Shown here in pieces: positions 30,264 to 41,127 of a stretch of 64,000 nucleotides of DNA. The DNA is from Lysinibacillus sp. KCTC 33748 (GTDB lineage Bacteria; Bacillota; Bacilli; Bacillales_A; Planococcaceae): the NCBI RefSeq assembly GCF_002237755.1, contig NZ_MWSJ01000013.1:1-64000 (forward strand), read 5' to 3'. The position numbers were made by a program, and so were the translations under genes. Below the pieces are notes generated by a model. The model was not told the origin of the DNA. It worked only from the letters and a program-made list of their open reading frames with translations, and ran no database searches. How positions within the stretch are numbered: the stretch's first letter is position 1; each line of letters starts with the position of its first letter.

Positions 30264-31270
30264 GTTAGTTTGACATATTCATTTTGTAATGGAAAACGTA
30301 ATGTAAATATCGAGCCTTCACCTACACTAGATTGGACGGTAATACGGACGCCAATTTTCTGTGCCACATTATGTGCTAAGTATAGACCCATACCTGTAGA
30401 TTGTGCAGACTCCCTTCCGGCTGTTCCAGTGTACGATTTATTAAATATTCGTGGTAGATCCTCCTGACGAATACCAATACCTGCATCTTTTATATGTAAT
30501 AGTGTTGCCCCAGTAGCATCTACTTCAGTAAATATCAATACCTCTGAATTTGCGGGACTATATTTAATCGCATTGGACAGAATTTGTCGGATGATAAAGG
30601 CTAGCCATTTGCCGTCCGTCGTCACTGTATCTGTTAACTCTTCCACATCAAAACCAATACCTTTTTCTATACACCATGCCTGCATAGCTCTTATTTCTTT
30701 ATAGACAACGGTTTTTAGTTCAATGTCCATCATATAATTATCTTTTTCAATAGAAGCTAATCGTGTTTGGTGTAGCTGCTGATCAACCAATAAATGCAGT
30801 CTTAGCCATTCTGTCTCTAATTTACGACGTAATGTCAAATCTTCTACGCGATCCAGCATTAAATTAACTGCAGTTAAAGGTGCCTTTACTTCATGAACCC
30901 ATGCTAGAAGTTCATCCGAATATTCCTGCAGCTGTACCTTTGCTTGATTTAACTCTGTGTTCTTACCGTAGAGAACTTCTTCAATTTTCGTAAAGTATGC
31001 CGTTTGAAAAGGCGATAACACTAAATTTTTGCTATGCACGTCATCAAATTGGTTTTCAACATTTCCTAGGAAATTTTTCAGCCGCCCTACTTCTACTACG
31101 TATCGCCAAAAAAGAAAGATCATAAAGCTAATAAGCATGCTAATGTTAATATACAAAATCGAGATTCCCACTAATCCAACGTCTAAAGAAAATAAAACAT
31201 TGATCAAAACGATGATAAAAACAAAAAAGCCTATCCATGCGAGGCGTTCTCTTAAAAATAAAATGAGCAT
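30254..31270 (-). CDS. Bce-type intramembrane-sensing histidine kinase
   Basis: A 338-residue kinase of the BceS group. Two hydrophobic segments at the N-terminus (about 11-30 and 36-55) are joined by only a few residues, so there is no extracellular sensor domain, as expected for kinases that read the state of the partner permease. The phosphoacceptor region has AWVHEVKAPLTAVNLML (His about residue 119). The ATPase domain has NAIKYSPAN (N box), KDAGIGIRQEDLPRIFNKSY (G1) and GMGLYLAHNVA (G2). It lies 6 bases after the response regulator gene. Confidence 0.9.
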   Translation of the reverse strand: MLILFLRERLAWIGFFVFIIVLINVLFSLDVGLVGISILYINISMLISFMIFLFWRYVVEVGRLKNFLGNVENQFDDVHSKNLVLSPFQTAYFTKIEEVLYGKNTELNQAKVQLQEYSDELLAWVHEVKAPLTAVNLMLDRVEDLTLRRKLETEWLRLHLLVDQQLHQTRLASIEKDNYMMDIELKTVVYKEIRAMQAWCIEKGIGFDVEELTDTVTTDGKWLAFIIRQILSNAIKYSPANSEVLIFTEVDATGATLLHIKDAGIGIRQEDLPRIFNKSYTGTAGRESAQSTGMGLYLAHNVAQKIGVRITVQSSVGEGSIFTLRFPLQNEYVKLTGR

Positions 31271-31276
31271 TGTCCA

Positions 31277-31966
31277 TCACGTCCCTTGTGTTAAAGCCAT
31301 ATAACCTAGTCCCTTTTTAGTTAAAATCACTTCTTGTAACCCTATTTCCTCAAGCTTAGTACGTAATCGATTAACATTTACCGATAATGTATTATCATTG
31401 ACAAAGCGTTCATCGTCCCATAACTTTCTCATTAAATCATCTCTAGAAACAATTTGATCGACCTTCTCCGCTAATACACGTAAAATAAAGAGCTCATTTT
31501 TAGTTAATGAAGCAAGCTTACCCTCATACATAATTTCACTGCGCGCATAGTCAATAACTGCACCATTAAACCGTGTAACATCCATTGATTCTTCTATATA
31601 ATCATATGTACGACGTAAAACGGCTTGTACCTTTGCAAGTAATACCTCCATATGGAACGGCTTTTGTACAAAATCATCTGCACCCATTTGCATTGCCATA
31701 ACCATATCCATTGGATGGTCTCGTGAAGATAGAAAGAGAATGGGCACCTTTGAAATATGACGTATTTCACGACACCAATGAAAGCCATCATAGGCAGGTA
31801 GCTGAATGTCTATCAATACAAGCTGTGGTTTTTCCTCAATAAAATCGTCCATTACCTTTTGAAAATCTTTAGCACCTACAACTTGAAGAGACCACTGTGC
31901 AAAACGTGTCTGGATCATTTCGAAAATGGATGGATCGTCTTCTATCAACAATATTTTCATCTCCAC
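31277..31966 (-). CDS. Bce-type OmpR-family response regulator
   Basis: A 229-residue regulator: receiver domain (about 1-115) with the acidic pair EDD, phosphoacceptor Asp in LVLIDIQLPAYDG, Ser in LFLSSRDH and Lys in FVQKPFH; winged-helix domain (about 135-228) with LTKNELFILRVLAEK and VNVNRLRTKLEEIG. It matches BceR. The start is uncertain: a GTG with GGAGAG 7 bases upstream fits best, with ATG two codons later as an alternative. It heads the kinase operon. The target is probably the neighbouring transporter promoter. Confidence 0.88.
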   Translation of the reverse strand: MEMKILLIEDDPSIFEMIQTRFAQWSLQVVGAKDFQKVMDDFIEEKPQLVLIDIQLPAYDGFHWCREIRHISKVPILFLSSRDHPMDMVMAMQMGADDFVQKPFHMEVLLAKVQAVLRRTYDYIEESMDVTRFNGAVIDYARSEIMYEGKLASLTKNELFILRVLAEKVDQIVSRDDLMRKLWDDERFVNDNTLSVNVNRLRTKLEEIGLQEVILTKKGLGYMALTQGT

Positions 31967-32191
31967 TTGCAAACTCTCCTTCCAAGAAATGTTTATTATG
32001 TATATTGAAAGGGATGCGATTCTACACTCTACAGGCTGTATTAGATTTTATCCCCAGCAATTTCGTAGATAAAAGATTTTCTTCCCACTTTATCCTGCTG
32101 AAATTCTTATGCTCTTTGGCATTTCAGCCAGTATGTATACATAAGATAATCTAATTAAAATAAAATTATCAAATGTTTTTAACTTATTTTA
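31967..32191 (-). promoter_or_regulatory. Upstream region of the Bce-type regulator gene
   Basis: This AT-rich stretch has no gene. It contains an 11-base palindrome TACAGSCTGTA (32030-32040; TACAGCCTGTA on the minus strand) about 65 bases before the regulator, followed by a possible -10 (CATAAT). This could be an operator, since Bce-type regulators bind inverted TNACA-N4-TGTAA-like repeats, but the match is partial. A weak hairpin (CTGAAAT with ATTTCAG, about 32097-32126) lies further upstream. Confidence 0.35.
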
Positions 32192-32233
32192 ACATAAAAA
32201 ACCAATCTGTAAGCGTCCCTACAGATTGGTTTT
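32192..32233 (-). terminator. Intrinsic terminator of tuf
   Basis: A perfect 13-base-pair stem (AAAACCAATCTGT, 32198-32210, with 32221-32233) is followed by TTTTTTATG on the minus strand, 22 bases beyond the tuf stop. It closes the str operon here rather than letting it run into rpsJ. Confidence 0.9.
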
Positions 32234-32255
32234 AAAAATAAGCTAAATGCTTAAA

Positions 32256-33443
32256 TTATTTTTGGATAGAAGCAACTACGCCAGCGCCTACAGTACGGCC
32301 ACCCTCACGGATAGAGAATTTAGTACCTTCTTCAAGAGCGATTGGAGCGATAAGTTCTACTGTCATTTCGATGTTATCGCCAGGCATTACCATTTCAACG
32401 CCTTCTGGTAAGTTACAGATACCTGTTACGTCAGTTGTACGGAAGTAGAACTGAGGACGGTAGTTAGTGAAGAATGGAGTATGACGGCCACCCTCTTCTT
32501 TTGATAAAACATAAACTTCAGCTTTGAAGCTTGTGTGTGGAGTGATTGAACCTGGTTTAGATAATACTTGACCACGTTGGATATCTTCACGAGCTACACC
32601 ACGAAGTAAAGCACCGATGTTGTCACCAGCTTCAGCATAGTCTAATAATTTACGGAACATTTCTACACCAGTTACAGTTGTAGATTTAGCTTCTTCAGTA
32701 ATACCTACGATTTCAACTACGTCACCAACTTTAACTTGACCACGTTCAACACGGCCAGTTGCAACTGTACCACGACCAGTGATAGAGAATACGTCCTCTA
32801 CTGGCATCATGAATGGTTTGTCAGTTTGACGTTCTGGAGTTGGGATGTAAGAATCTACAGCGTCCATTAATTCAACGATTTTTTCTTCCCATTCTGCTTC
32901 GCCTTCAAGAGCTTTAAGAGCAGAACCTTTGATTACTGGAAGATCGTCACCTGGGAAGTCATATTCAGATAGTAGGTCACGGATTTCCATTTCTACTAAT
33001 TCTAATAATTCTTCGTCGTCTACCATATCACATTTGTTCATGAATACTACTAAGTATGGAACACCTACTTGACGAGATAAAAGGATGTGTTCACGAGTTT
33101 GTGGCATTGGGCCGTCAGCAGCAGATACTACTAAGATACCGCCGTCCATTTGTGCAGCACCAGTGATCATGTTTTTAACATAGTCAGCGTGTCCTGGGCA
33201 GTCAACGTGTGCATAGTGACGAGTATCAGTTTCGTATTCTACGTGAGAAGTATTGATTGTGATACCACGTTCTTTTTCTTCTGGAGCGTTATCGATATCA
33301 GCGTATGATTTAGCTTCTCCACCCATTTTTTTAGAAAGAACTGTTGCGATAGCAGCAGTTAAAGTAGTTTTACCATGGTCAACGTGTCCGATTGTACCAA
33401 TGTTAGCATGCGTTTTTGAACGGTCGAATTTTTCTTTAGCCAT
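32256..33443 (-). CDS. tuf: Elongation factor Tu
   Basis: A 395-residue EF-Tu that delivers aminoacyl-tRNA to the ribosome. GTPase motifs: [11 protein letters not shown] (G1, about residue 19), GITI (G2), [15 protein letters not shown] (G3), NKCDMVD (G4) and GSALKAL (G5). Domains 2 and 3 follow to the end [19 protein letters not shown] use the ATG giving [10 protein letters not shown], with GGAGGCAATCTCTA upstream; six extra in-frame codons are unlikely. It follows fusA and has an additional own promoter and leader hairpin. Confidence 0.98.
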   Translation of the reverse strand: MAKEKFDRSKTHANIGTIGHVDHGKTTLTAAIATVLSKKMGGEAKSYADIDNAPEEKERGITINTSHVEYETDTRHYAHVDCPGHADYVKNMITGAAQMDGGILVVSAADGPMPQTREHILLSRQVGVPYLVVFMNKCDMVDDEELLELVEMEIRDLLSEYDFPGDDLPVIKGSALKALEGEAEWEEKIVELMDAVDSYIPTPERQTDKPFMMPVEDVFSITGRGTVATGRVERGQVKVGDVVEIVGITEEAKSTTVTGVEMFRKLLDYAEAGDNIGALLRGVAREDIQRGQVLSKPGSITPHTSFKAEVYVLSKEEGGRHTPFFTNYRPQFYFRTTDVTGICNLPEGVEMVMPGDNIEMTVELIAPIALEEGTKFSIREGGRTVGAGVVASIQK

Positions 33444-33495
33444 TAGAGATTGCCTCCTCAAAATTATATGTTTATATTTTTTTAAAATTTATAGA

Positions 33496-33540
33496 ATGAT
33501 TGCTGATGGCGAACGGGCCCATCCGCCATCCCACAATCAT
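33496..33540 (-). promoter_or_regulatory. Stable hairpin in the tuf leader
   Basis: On the minus strand ATGATTG-tggg-ATGGCG pairs with CGCCAT-cag-CAATCAT: two perfect helices of 7 and 6 base pairs with a small internal loop. A GC-rich 12-base apical loop (gatgggcccgtt) is included. No T run follows, so it is not a terminator. It lies 50 bases before the EF-Tu start and would protect or regulate the tuf mRNA end. Confidence 0.6.
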
Positions 33541-33553
33541 AGCTTACAAATTA

Positions 33554-33582
33554 GTTATACTTTATGCAAGATGAAAATTCAA
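33554..33582 (-). promoter_or_regulatory. Internal tuf promoter overlapping the end of fusA
   Basis: TTGAAT (33582-33577) lies directly against the fusA stop codon and TATAAC (33559-33554) follows after 17 bases on the minus strand. It would give tuf extra transcripts independent of fusA, which fits the high demand for EF-Tu. Confidence 0.6.
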
Positions 33583-35661
33583 TTATTCACCTTTATTTTT
33601 TTTAACGATTTCAGCAGCGATCGATTTTGGAACTTCTTCATAATGATCGAATGTCATTGAGAATACCCCACGACCTTGCGTTGCTGAACGAAGAGTTGTT
33701 GCATATCCAAACATTTCCGATAAAGGAACCATTGCACGAACAACTTGTGAGTTACCGCGAGCTTCCATACCCTCAACGCGTCCGCGACGAGAAGTAATGT
33801 TACCCATGATATCACCAAGGTATTCTTCTGGAATTACAACTTCTACTTTCATCATTGGTTCTAAGATAACTGCGTCACATTGTTTAGCAGCTTCTTTAAG
33901 AGCCATAGATGCAGCAATTTTGAACGCCATCTCATTCGAGTCAACGTCATGGTAAGAACCGAATACTAATTTCGCTTTAATGTCGATAAGTGGGTAACCA
34001 GCTACTACACCGCGGTCAAGAGAGTCACGAAGACCAGCTTCTACAGCAGGAATGTATTCACGAGGTACTACACCACCAACGATAGCGTTTTCGAATTCGA
34101 AGCCTTTACCTTCTTCATTTGGAGAGAACTCAATCGTTACGTCACCATATTGTCCACGACCACCAGATTGGCGAGTGAATTTACCTTGAACTTTTGCAGA
34201 GCTACGGAATGTTTCACGGTAAGATACCATTGGAGCACCTACGTTAGCTTCTACTTTAAATTCACGGCGCATACGGTCAACTAAGATATCAAGGTGAAGC
34301 TCACCCATACCTGAGATGATTGTTTGACCAGTTTCTGTGTCAGTGTGAGCACGGAAAGTTGGATCCTCTTCTTGAAGTTTTTGTAAAGCTTGACCCATTT
34401 TATCTTGGTCAGCTTTTGATTTTGGTTCTACAGAAAGAGAAATTACTGGCTCAGGGAATTCCATTGATTCAAGAATAACTAGGTTTTTCTCGTCACATAG
34501 AGTATCACCAGTAGTAGTATCTTTAAGACCTACTGCTGCTGCGATGTCCCCAGCGAATACTTTAGAAATCTCTTCACGAGAGTTTGCGTGCATTTGTAGG
34601 ATACGACCTACACGCTCACGTTTACCTTTAGAAGAGTTTTGTACGTATGAACCTGATTCTAATGTTCCAGAGTACACACGGAAGAAAGTTAATTTACCTA
34701 CGAATGGGTCAGTCATAACTTTGAATGCAAGAGCTGAGAATGGCTCTTCATCTGAAGAATGACGTTCTAATTCTTCGTCACCATCAACATCAGTACCTTT
34801 GATTGCTGGTACATCTAATGGAGATGGTAAGTAATCGATAACTGCATCTAACATTGGGCGTACGCCTTTGTGTTTGAATGCTGTACCACAGATTACTGGG
34901 TAGAATTCTACTGCGATCGTAGCACGACGGATAGCCGCTTTAAGTTCAGCAATAGAAATTTCTTCGCCTTCTAAATATTTTTCCATGATTTCTTCATCAA
35001 CACTTGCAACAGCATCGATTAATTTTTCACGGTATTCTTCAGCTTGTGCGCGGTGTTCTTCAGGGATTTCACCTTCAGTCACTGCTGTACCTTTTTCGTC
35101 ACCATAGAAAGTAGCTTTCATTTCAACTAAGTCAATGATTGCTGAGAACTGATCTTCAGCGCCGATAGGTAATTGGATAGGGTGAGCGTTTGCTTGTAAA
35201 CGTTCGTGTAGAGTTCCTACAGAATATAGGAAGTCTGCACCTGTTTTATCCATTTTGTTAATGAACACGATACGTGGAACGCCGTAAGTTGTAGCTTGAC
35301 GCCATACTGTTTCAGTTTGAGGCTCAACACCAGATTGAGCATCAAGAACTGTTACAGCACCATCAAGTACGCGTAGTGAACGTTCAACTTCTACAGTGAA
35401 GTCTACGTGTCCAGGAGTATCGATGATGTTTACACGGTGGCCGTTCCATTGAGCTGTTGTTGCAGCAGAAGTGATTGTAATACCACGTTCTTGCTCTTGC
35501 TCCATCCAGTCCATTTGAGAAGCGCCTTCATGAGTTTCACCAATTTTGTGAATCTTACCTGTGTAATAAAGGATACGCTCAGTTGTTGTTGTTTTACCAG
35601 CATCAATGTGAGCCATGATCCCAATATTACGTGTATTCTCTAGGGAGAATTCGCGTTTCAT
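33583..35661 (-). CDS. fusA: Elongation factor G
   Basis: A 692-residue EF-G, exactly the B. subtilis length, that drives translocation by GTP hydrolysis. Motifs: [15 protein letters not shown] (G1), [10 protein letters not shown] (G2), [12 protein letters not shown] (G3), NKMDKTGAD (G4) and GTAFKHKG. Later domains hold [20 protein letters not shown] and [16 protein letters not shown] use the ATG giving [14 protein letters not shown]; six preceding in-frame codons are spurious. It is 45 bases after rpsG. Confidence 0.98.
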   Translation of the reverse strand: MKREFSLENTRNIGIMAHIDAGKTTTTERILYYTGKIHKIGETHEGASQMDWMEQEQERGITITSAATTAQWNGHRVNIIDTPGHVDFTVEVERSLRVLDGAVTVLDAQSGVEPQTETVWRQATTYGVPRIVFINKMDKTGADFLYSVGTLHERLQANAHPIQLPIGAEDQFSAIIDLVEMKATFYGDEKGTAVTEGEIPEEHRAQAEEYREKLIDAVASVDEEIMEKYLEGEEISIAELKAAIRRATIAVEFYPVICGTAFKHKGVRPMLDAVIDYLPSPLDVPAIKGTDVDGDEELERHSSDEEPFSALAFKVMTDPFVGKLTFFRVYSGTLESGSYVQNSSKGKRERVGRILQMHANSREEISKVFAGDIAAAVGLKDTTTGDTLCDEKNLVILESMEFPEPVISLSVEPKSKADQDKMGQALQKLQEEDPTFRAHTDTETGQTIISGMGELHLDILVDRMRREFKVEANVGAPMVSYRETFRSSAKVQGKFTRQSGGRGQYGDVTIEFSPNEEGKGFEFENAIVGGVVPREYIPAVEAGLRDSLDRGVVAGYPLIDIKAKLVFGSYHDVDSNEMAFKIAASMALKEAAKQCDAVILEPMMKVEVVIPEEYLGDIMGNITSRRGRVEGMEARGNSQVVRAMVPLSEMFGYATTLRSATQGRGVFSMTFDHYEEVPKSIAAEIVKKNKGE

Positions 35662-35706
35662 AGGTATTTCTCCTTCCATATTGGGCGTATGCGGTTTAGA
35701 TATTGA

Positions 35707-36177
35707 TTACCAACGGTAGTGAGCGAATGCTTTGTTCGCTTCTGCCATTTTGTGCATATCTTCACGTTTTTTAACTGATGCACCTGTGTTGTTAGAAGCA
35801 TCCAGGATTTCGTTAGCTAAACGCTCTTCCATAGTTTTTTCACCACGAAGACGAGCGTAGTTAACTAGGTAACGAAGACCTAAAGTTGTACGACGTTCTG
35901 GACGTACTTCTACTGGTACTTGATAGTTAGAACCACCAACACGGCGAGCACGAACTTCAAGAACTGGCATTACGTTGTTTAGGGCAGCTTCGAATACTTC
36001 AATTGGATTTTCACCAGAACGTTCTTTAACGATATCGAACGCACCGTATAAAATCTTTTGAGAAGTACCTCTTTTACCATCAACCATCATTTTATTAATT
36101 AAACGAGTTACTAGTTTTGAACTATAAATTGGATCTGGTAACACGTCACGTTTGGAAACAGGACCTTTACGAGGCAT
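35707..36177 (-). CDS. rpsG: 30S ribosomal protein S7
   Basis: A 156-residue S7, usual length. It starts [20 protein letters not shown] and contains [20 protein letters not shown] and [21 protein letters not shown]7 nucleates the 30S head and contacts E-site tRNA. It is separated from rpsL by a 150-base gap with a long hairpin, described below. Confidence 0.98.
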   Translation of the reverse strand: MPRKGPVSKRDVLPDPIYSSKLVTRLINKMMVDGKRGTSQKILYGAFDIVKERSGENPIEVFEAALNNVMPVLEVRARRVGGSNYQVPVEVRPERRTTLGLRYLVNYARLRGEKTMEERLANEILDASNNTGASVKKREDMHKMAEANKAFAHYRW

Positions 36178-36231
36178 GTGTTTTCCTCCTTTCGAATAGT
36201 TATCGATTTATTTTATAAGAATTATTTTGTC

Positions 36232-36322
36232 ATAGTTGACTGGCAAATTCCCAATCTGCTAGCAAGATTAAAAATTTGCGACAACTATTTTAAAGTTCAT
36301 TATTAAGCAACGCTTAATAATG
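36232..36322 (-). promoter_or_regulatory. Two hairpins in the rpsL-rpsG intergenic region
   Basis: Hairpin 1 (36232-36288): on the minus strand ATAGTTG then GCAAATT then AATC pair with GATT, AATTTGC and CAACTAT, making an interrupted stem of about 18 base pairs. Hairpin 2 (36298-36322): CATTATTAAG-cgttg-CTTAATAATG, a perfect 10-base-pair stem just 5 bases after the rpsL stop. Neither has a strong T run. In E. coli the same interval is the S7 autoregulatory site; a similar role is an inference here. Confidence 0.55.
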
Positions 36323-36327
36323 TTAAA

Positions 36328-36747
36328 TTATTTTTTTTCTTTAGGGCGTTTTGTTCCGTATTTAGAACGTGATTGTAAACGACCGTTTACACCAGCTGTA
36401 TCAAGAGCACCACGTACGATATGGTAACGAACACCCGCTAAGTCTTTTACGCGTCCGCCACGGATAAGAACAACACTGTGCTCTTGTAAGTTGTGGCCTT
36501 CACCTGGGATATAAGCAGTTACCTCGATTTGGTTAGTTAAACGTACACGAGCGTATTTACGTAACGCTGAGTTTGGTTTACGAGGTGTCATTGTACCTAC
36601 ACGAGTACAAACTCCGCGTTTTTGTGGAGATTTAACATCAGTTAAAGATTTTTTAAATGAGTTATATCCTTTGTTTAACGCTGGTGATTTTGATTTCGTG
36701 CTTTTAGATTGACGAGGCTTACGTACTAATTGGTTAATTGTAGGCAT
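36328..36747 (-). CDS. rpsL: 30S ribosomal protein S12
   Basis: A 139-residue S12 with [40 protein letters not shown] and [21 protein letters not shown]12 sits at the decoding centre. The two lysine positions whose change gives streptomycin resistance (in TPRKPNS and RVKDLAG) have the wild-type residues. It follows rplGB by 98 bases. Confidence 0.98.
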   Translation of the reverse strand: MPTINQLVRKPRQSKSTKSKSPALNKGYNSFKKSLTDVKSPQKRGVCTRVGTMTPRKPNSALRKYARVRLTNQIEVTAYIPGEGHNLQEHSVVLIRGGRVKDLAGVRYHIVRGALDTAGVNGRLQSRSKYGTKRPKEKK

Positions 36748-36845
36748 CGATTTTTCCTCCCTTCATTTATTCCTTGTTAATACCACACATCCAGGTGGTT
36801 CATTTTTTGGGTAAAAACAAAGTCTTTGTGTTTAATACACAAAAA

Positions 36846-37094
36846 CTACTCTACAGTAATCGCAACTACTGCAGCTCCAACATGGATTCCACAGGCCTTG
36901 CCCAGTTTCTTTTTCGACTCAACAAGAGTAACTGGTATACCGATTTCTCTCGCGAAAGATATGGCCGAATCGGTTACCCAATTGTCTGCATCAAGTGCCA
37001 CAAAAAGTTCTTTCACTGAACCGGCTCGCATTGCTTTTACTGTTTGCTTTGTACCTATGATTGTTTGACTATCCCTTACTCTATCATAAGACAT
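36846..37094 (-). CDS. rplGB: L7Ae-family kink-turn RNA-binding protein (L7Ae-like, YbxF)
   Basis: An 82-residue L7Ae/L30e-fold protein. In B. subtilis YbxF binds kink-turn RNA and associates with the ribosome, but is not essential. The sequence runs [36 protein letters not shown] and [20 protein letters not shown]; the [10 protein letters not shown] motif is diagnostic. I prefer the second ATG (spacing 8 from GGAGG) over one two codons upstream (spacing 2). It is the first gene of the rplGB-rpsL-rpsG-fusA-tuf operon. Confidence 0.93.
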   Translation of the reverse strand: MSYDRVRDSQTIIGTKQTVKAMRAGSVKELFVALDADNWVTDSAISFAREIGIPVTLVESKKKLGKACGIHVGAAVVAITVE

Positions 37095-37139
37095 TTTCAT
37101 ATCCTCCGAAGTACAGACAGTTAACTATCAACCTTCAAT

Positions 37140-37168
37140 ATATTATCATTACCAATTTCGACTGTCAA
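37140..37168 (-). promoter_or_regulatory. Sigma-A promoter of the rplGB-rpsL-rpsG-fusA operon
   Basis: A perfect TTGACA (37168-37163), 17 bases, then TAATAT (37145-37140) on the minus strand, 45 bases upstream of rplGB. It lies just beyond the rpoC terminator. Confidence 0.8.
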
Positions 37169-37176
37169 CTCATATC

Positions 37177-37222
37177 TTTAAAAAGTCCGAAGAGATGATA
37201 AAAATACATCTCCTCGGCACTT
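37177..37222 (-). terminator. Intrinsic terminator of rpoBC
   Basis: On the minus strand AAGTGCCGAGGAGATG pairs with CATCTCTTCGGACTT: 15 base pairs with one bulged G, followed by TTTAAAG. It begins 11 bases after the rpoC stop. Confidence 0.85.
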
Positions 37223-37232
37223 ATTTTAATGA

Positions 37233-40200
37233 TTATTCAGCAGAAATTAGGTTTTCTGTCTCAAGCTCATCTTTTTCAATACGGATTTGACGGTAACGTT
37301 GCATACCAGTACCTGCAGGAACAAGTTTACCGATAATTACGTTTTCCTTCAGACCAAGAAGTTCATCACGTTTACCTTTAATAGCAGCATCCGTTAACAC
37401 ACGAGTTGTTTCTTGGAATGATGCAGCAGATAAGAATGATTCTGTTTCAAGAGACGCTTTTGTAATACCAAGGATCACAGGACGACAAGTTGCAGGGTTT
37501 TTGCCATTCATAACAGCATCTACGTTTGCCTCTGAGAATTGGTGAATATCTAGTAATGAACCTGGTAATAATTCTGTATCTCCAGCTTCAATTACACGTA
37601 CTTTACGAAGCATTTGGCGAACCATTACCTCGATATGTTTATCACCGATTTCTACCCCTTGCATACGGTATACTTTTTGTACTTCTTTTAACAGGTATAC
37701 TTGAACTGTTGAAACGTCTTTAACTTTTAACAATTGTTTTGGATCGATAGAACCTTCTGTTAATACTTGACCACGTTCTACAAAGTCGCCTTCTTGTACT
37801 TTCAGACGAGCATTGTAAGGTGCTGCGTATTTACGTGTTTCTACTTCACCTTCAATTGTAATCTCTTTTAGACCTTCACGAATTTCAGTGATGTCTGAAA
37901 CAGTACCTGCGATATCAGAAATAACTGATTGACCTTTAGGATTACGTGCTTCGAAAATCTCTTGGATACGTGGAAGACCTTGTGTAATATCATCCCCGGC
38001 AACCCCACCTGTATGGAATGTACGCATTGTTAACTGTGTACCTGGTTCACCGATTGATTGAGCCGCAATAATACCAACTGCTTCTCCAACTTCAACCTCT
38101 TCACCTGTTGCTAAGTTCATGCCGTAACATTTTTTACATACGCCATGTTTTGTATTACATGTAAACGCAGAACGGATTGTAACTTCTTCGATACCTAGCT
38201 CTATAATGTTACGAGCGATATCTTGGTCGATTAAACCGTCTTTTTCTAAAATTACATCGCCCGTTTCTGGATGATGGATTGTTTTCTTCGTATGACGACC
38301 GATAATACGTTCATCTAACGCTTCAATTAGCTCTGTGCCTTCCATTAACGCACCGATTGTTAAACCACGGTCAGTTCCACAGTCATCCTCACGAACGATA
38401 ACATCTTGTGCTACGTCAACAAGACGACGTGTTAAGTAACCTGAATCGGCAGTTTTTAGGGCTGTATCGGCAAGACCTTTACGAGCACCGTGAGTTGAGA
38501 TGAAGTACTCTAATACCGTTAAACCTTCACGGAATGAAGATTTAATTGGAAGTTCGATGATACGACCAGCCGGGTTGGCCATCAGACCACGCATACCAGC
38601 TAACTGTGTAAAGTTAGATGCGTTACCACGGGCACCTGAGTCAGACATCATAAAGATTGGGTTTGTTTTCTCAAGCGACTTCATTAGCTTAGATTGAATT
38701 TCATCTTTCGCAGCACTCCAGCTTGAGATAACGCGATCATAACGCTCATCTTCCGTGATGAAACCACGACGGAATTGCGCTTGAACTTTATCTACTTTTT
38801 CTTGAGCTACCGCTAAAATTTCGCCTTTGTCTGGTAATACGACGATGTCAGATACACCTACTGTGATACCAGCGCGTGTTGAATATTTGAATCCTAGGTT
38901 CTTCATGCGGTCAAGCATTTTAGATGTTTCAGTAATGTGGAAACGTTTAAATACTTCAGCAATGATATTACCTAAGAATTTTTTACGGAATGGATTTACA
39001 ACTGGTACTGATGCAAAGTGTTTGCGCAGTACAGCTGTGCGTTGTGCTTCTACTTTACCTTTTTCATCAAGTCCCTTATAAGCAGCATCTGCTTCAAGCT
39101 CTTTTAACGTTTCTTCATCAATTGTTAAGTTAACGAAGTAGTTGCTTGGTGTTTCTTGCTCTAAGTTGAAATCAGTTGGCTCATTAATGTATGGGAATGA
39201 TTTAGGCAAGATTTCGTTAAAGATTACTTTACCAACAGTCGTTAATAAGAACATATTATTTTGTTCCTCAGTAAATGTTGGGTTATTTAACGAGCTTGCT
39301 TTAATCGCAATACGAGTATGCAAATGAACATGACCTGTATCATATGCAATTAATACTTCGTTTGGTCCATAGAAAATTGTTCCTTCGCCGCGAGCTGTTT
39401 CACGTTCAAGTGTTAAGTAGTAGTTTCCTAATACCATATCTTGAGATGGTGTTACAACTGGTTTACCGTCTTTCGGGTTCAGGATATTTTGTGCAGCAAG
39501 CATTAGAAGACGAGCCTCTGCTTGCGCTTCCGCTGATAATGGTACGTGAACCGCCATTTGGTCACCATCGAAGTCAGCGTTATAAGCTGTACATACTAAT
39601 GGGTGAAGACGAATAGCACGACCTTCAACTAGTGTTGGTTCAAACGCTTGAATACCAAGACGGTGAAGCGTAGGTGCACGGTTTAGTAATACTGGATGCT
39701 CACGAATAACATCTTCTAAAACGTCCCATACATCGTTGTTTAAACGCTCTATTTTACGTTTAGCAGATTTAATATTATGAGCTAGGCCACGTTCTACTAA
39801 CTCTTTCATTACGAAAGGCTTGAATAATTCAATTGCCATTTCTTTTGGTAGACCACATTGGTACATTTTTAAGTTTGGACCTACTACGATAACCGAACGA
39901 CCAGAGTAGTCAACACGTTTACCAAGTAAGTTTTGACGGAAACGACCTTGTTTACCTTTCAGCATATGTGAAAGTGATTTTAATGGACGGTTACCAGGAC
40001 CTGTTACAGGACGACCACGACGACCGTTATCAATTAATGCATCAACAGCTTCTTGTAACATACGTTTTTCGTTTTGTACGATGATACTTGGAGCACCAAG
40101 GTCTAGTAAACGTTTTAAACGGTTATTACGGTTGATTACACGACGATATAAATCGTTTAAGTCAGAAGTTGCGAAACGGCCACCATCTAATTGCACCATC

Positions 40201-40919
40201 GGACGAAGCTCTGGTGGAATAACCGGTAGTACATCTAAAATCATCCATTCAGGAGAGTTACCTGAGTTACGGAATGATTCAACAACTTCAAGACGTTTAA
40301 TGGCACGCGTACGTCGTTGACCTTGTGCTGATTTTAACTCTTCTTTTAAAGAATGAGTTTCATCTTCAAGATCAATTTTGCCTAATAATCTTTTAATTGC
40401 TTCCGCACCCATAGATGCTTCGAATGTGTTGCCGAACTTTTCGCGATATGCACGGTACTCTTTTTCAGAAAGTAGTTGTTTACTTTCTAAGTTTGTAGCA
40501 CCTGGCTCGATTACAACGTAAGAAGCAAAGTAAATTACTTCTTCTAGTGCACGTGGGGACATATCTAAAATAAGACCCATACGGCTAGGAATACCTTTGA
40601 AGTACCAGATATGTGAAACTGGTGCTGCTAATTCGATGTGGCCCATACGTTCACGACGAACTTTCGCGCGTGTTACTTCAACACCACAACGATCACAAAC
40701 TACGCCTTTGTAGCGTACACGTTTGTATTTACCACAATGACACTCCCAGTCCTTAGTTGGACCGAAAATACGCTCACAGAATAAACCATCTTTTTCTGGT
40801 TTTAAAGTACGATAGTTAATTGTTTCAGGTTTTTTAACTTCACCGTATGACCAAGAACGGATCTTGTCAGGAGAAGCTAAACCAATTTTCATATATTCAA
40901 ATTCATTAACGTCTATCAA
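37233..40919 (-). CDS. rpoC: RNA polymerase beta-prime subunit
   Basis: A 1228-residue catalytic subunit. The N-terminal zinc ribbon has Cys at residues 60, 62, 75 and 78. The active-site magnesium motif NADFDGD is at 447-453. The trigger-loop region ([20 protein letters not shown]) and the C-terminal cysteine cluster ([13 protein letters not shown]) are present. A segment at about 600-640 ([20 protein letters not shown] and the following residues) is about 30 residues longer than in B. subtilis, whose protein is 1199. The start codon is TTG with GGGAGG 8 bases upstream. It is downstream of rpoB by 208 bases. Confidence 0.98.
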   Translation of the reverse strand: MIDVNEFEYMKIGLASPDKIRSWSYGEVKKPETINYRTLKPEKDGLFCERIFGPTKDWECHCGKYKRVRYKGVVCDRCGVEVTRAKVRRERMGHIELAAPVSHIWYFKGIPSRMGLILDMSPRALEEVIYFASYVVIEPGATNLESKQLLSEKEYRAYREKFGNTFEASMGAEAIKRLLGKIDLEDETHSLKEELKSAQGQRRTRAIKRLEVVESFRNSGNSPEWMILDVLPVIPPELRPMVQLDGGRFATSDLNDLYRRVINRNNRLKRLLDLGAPSIIVQNEKRMLQEAVDALIDNGRRGRPVTGPGNRPLKSLSHMLKGKQGRFRQNLLGKRVDYSGRSVIVVGPNLKMYQCGLPKEMAIELFKPFVMKELVERGLAHNIKSAKRKIERLNNDVWDVLEDVIREHPVLLNRAPTLHRLGIQAFEPTLVEGRAIRLHPLVCTAYNADFDGDQMAVHVPLSAEAQAEARLLMLAAQNILNPKDGKPVVTPSQDMVLGNYYLTLERETARGEGTIFYGPNEVLIAYDTGHVHLHTRIAIKASSLNNPTFTEEQNNMFLLTTVGKVIFNEILPKSFPYINEPTDFNLEQETPSNYFVNLTIDEETLKELEADAAYKGLDEKGKVEAQRTAVLRKHFASVPVVNPFRKKFLGNIIAEVFKRFHITETSKMLDRMKNLGFKYSTRAGITVGVSDIVVLPDKGEILAVAQEKVDKVQAQFRRGFITEDERYDRVISSWSAAKDEIQSKLMKSLEKTNPIFMMSDSGARGNASNFTQLAGMRGLMANPAGRIIELPIKSSFREGLTVLEYFISTHGARKGLADTALKTADSGYLTRRLVDVAQDVIVREDDCGTDRGLTIGALMEGTELIEALDERIIGRHTKKTIHHPETGDVILEKDGLIDQDIARNIIELGIEEVTIRSAFTCNTKHGVCKKCYGMNLATGEEVEVGEAVGIIAAQSIGEPGTQLTMRTFHTGGVAGDDITQGLPRIQEIFEARNPKGQSVISDIAGTVSDITEIREGLKEITIEGEVETRKYAAPYNARLKVQEGDFVERGQVLTEGSIDPKQLLKVKDVSTVQVYLLKEVQKVYRMQGVEIGDKHIEVMVRQMLRKVRVIEAGDTELLPGSLLDIHQFSEANVDAVMNGKNPATCRPVILGITKASLETESFLSAASFQETTRVLTDAAIKGKRDELLGLKENVIIGKLVPAGTGMQRYRQIRIEKDELETENLISAE

Positions 40920-41127
40920 GGAGCCTACCTCCCTCTAGTATAGGTCTTTATAAAGACTCTTTTACGCAGCTCGATAATCGTTTGCAAGAATCATTTCTCT
41001 TTAGCAAAAGATTAAAAATAGAATAATTTATTAAAAGAAGAAGCCGGACAGGGCGTTAAATCCTGCCCGACTAATTTGAAAAATAACTTTGACCGTGTTC
41101 ACTAATAATGTGAATTAACGTTTTCCA

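Noticed and set aside
31967-32191. A BceR-type operator at 32030-32040
   Set aside because: An 11-base palindrome is present but the match to known Bce-type sites is partial, so it is listed only as a weak candidate within the upstream region.
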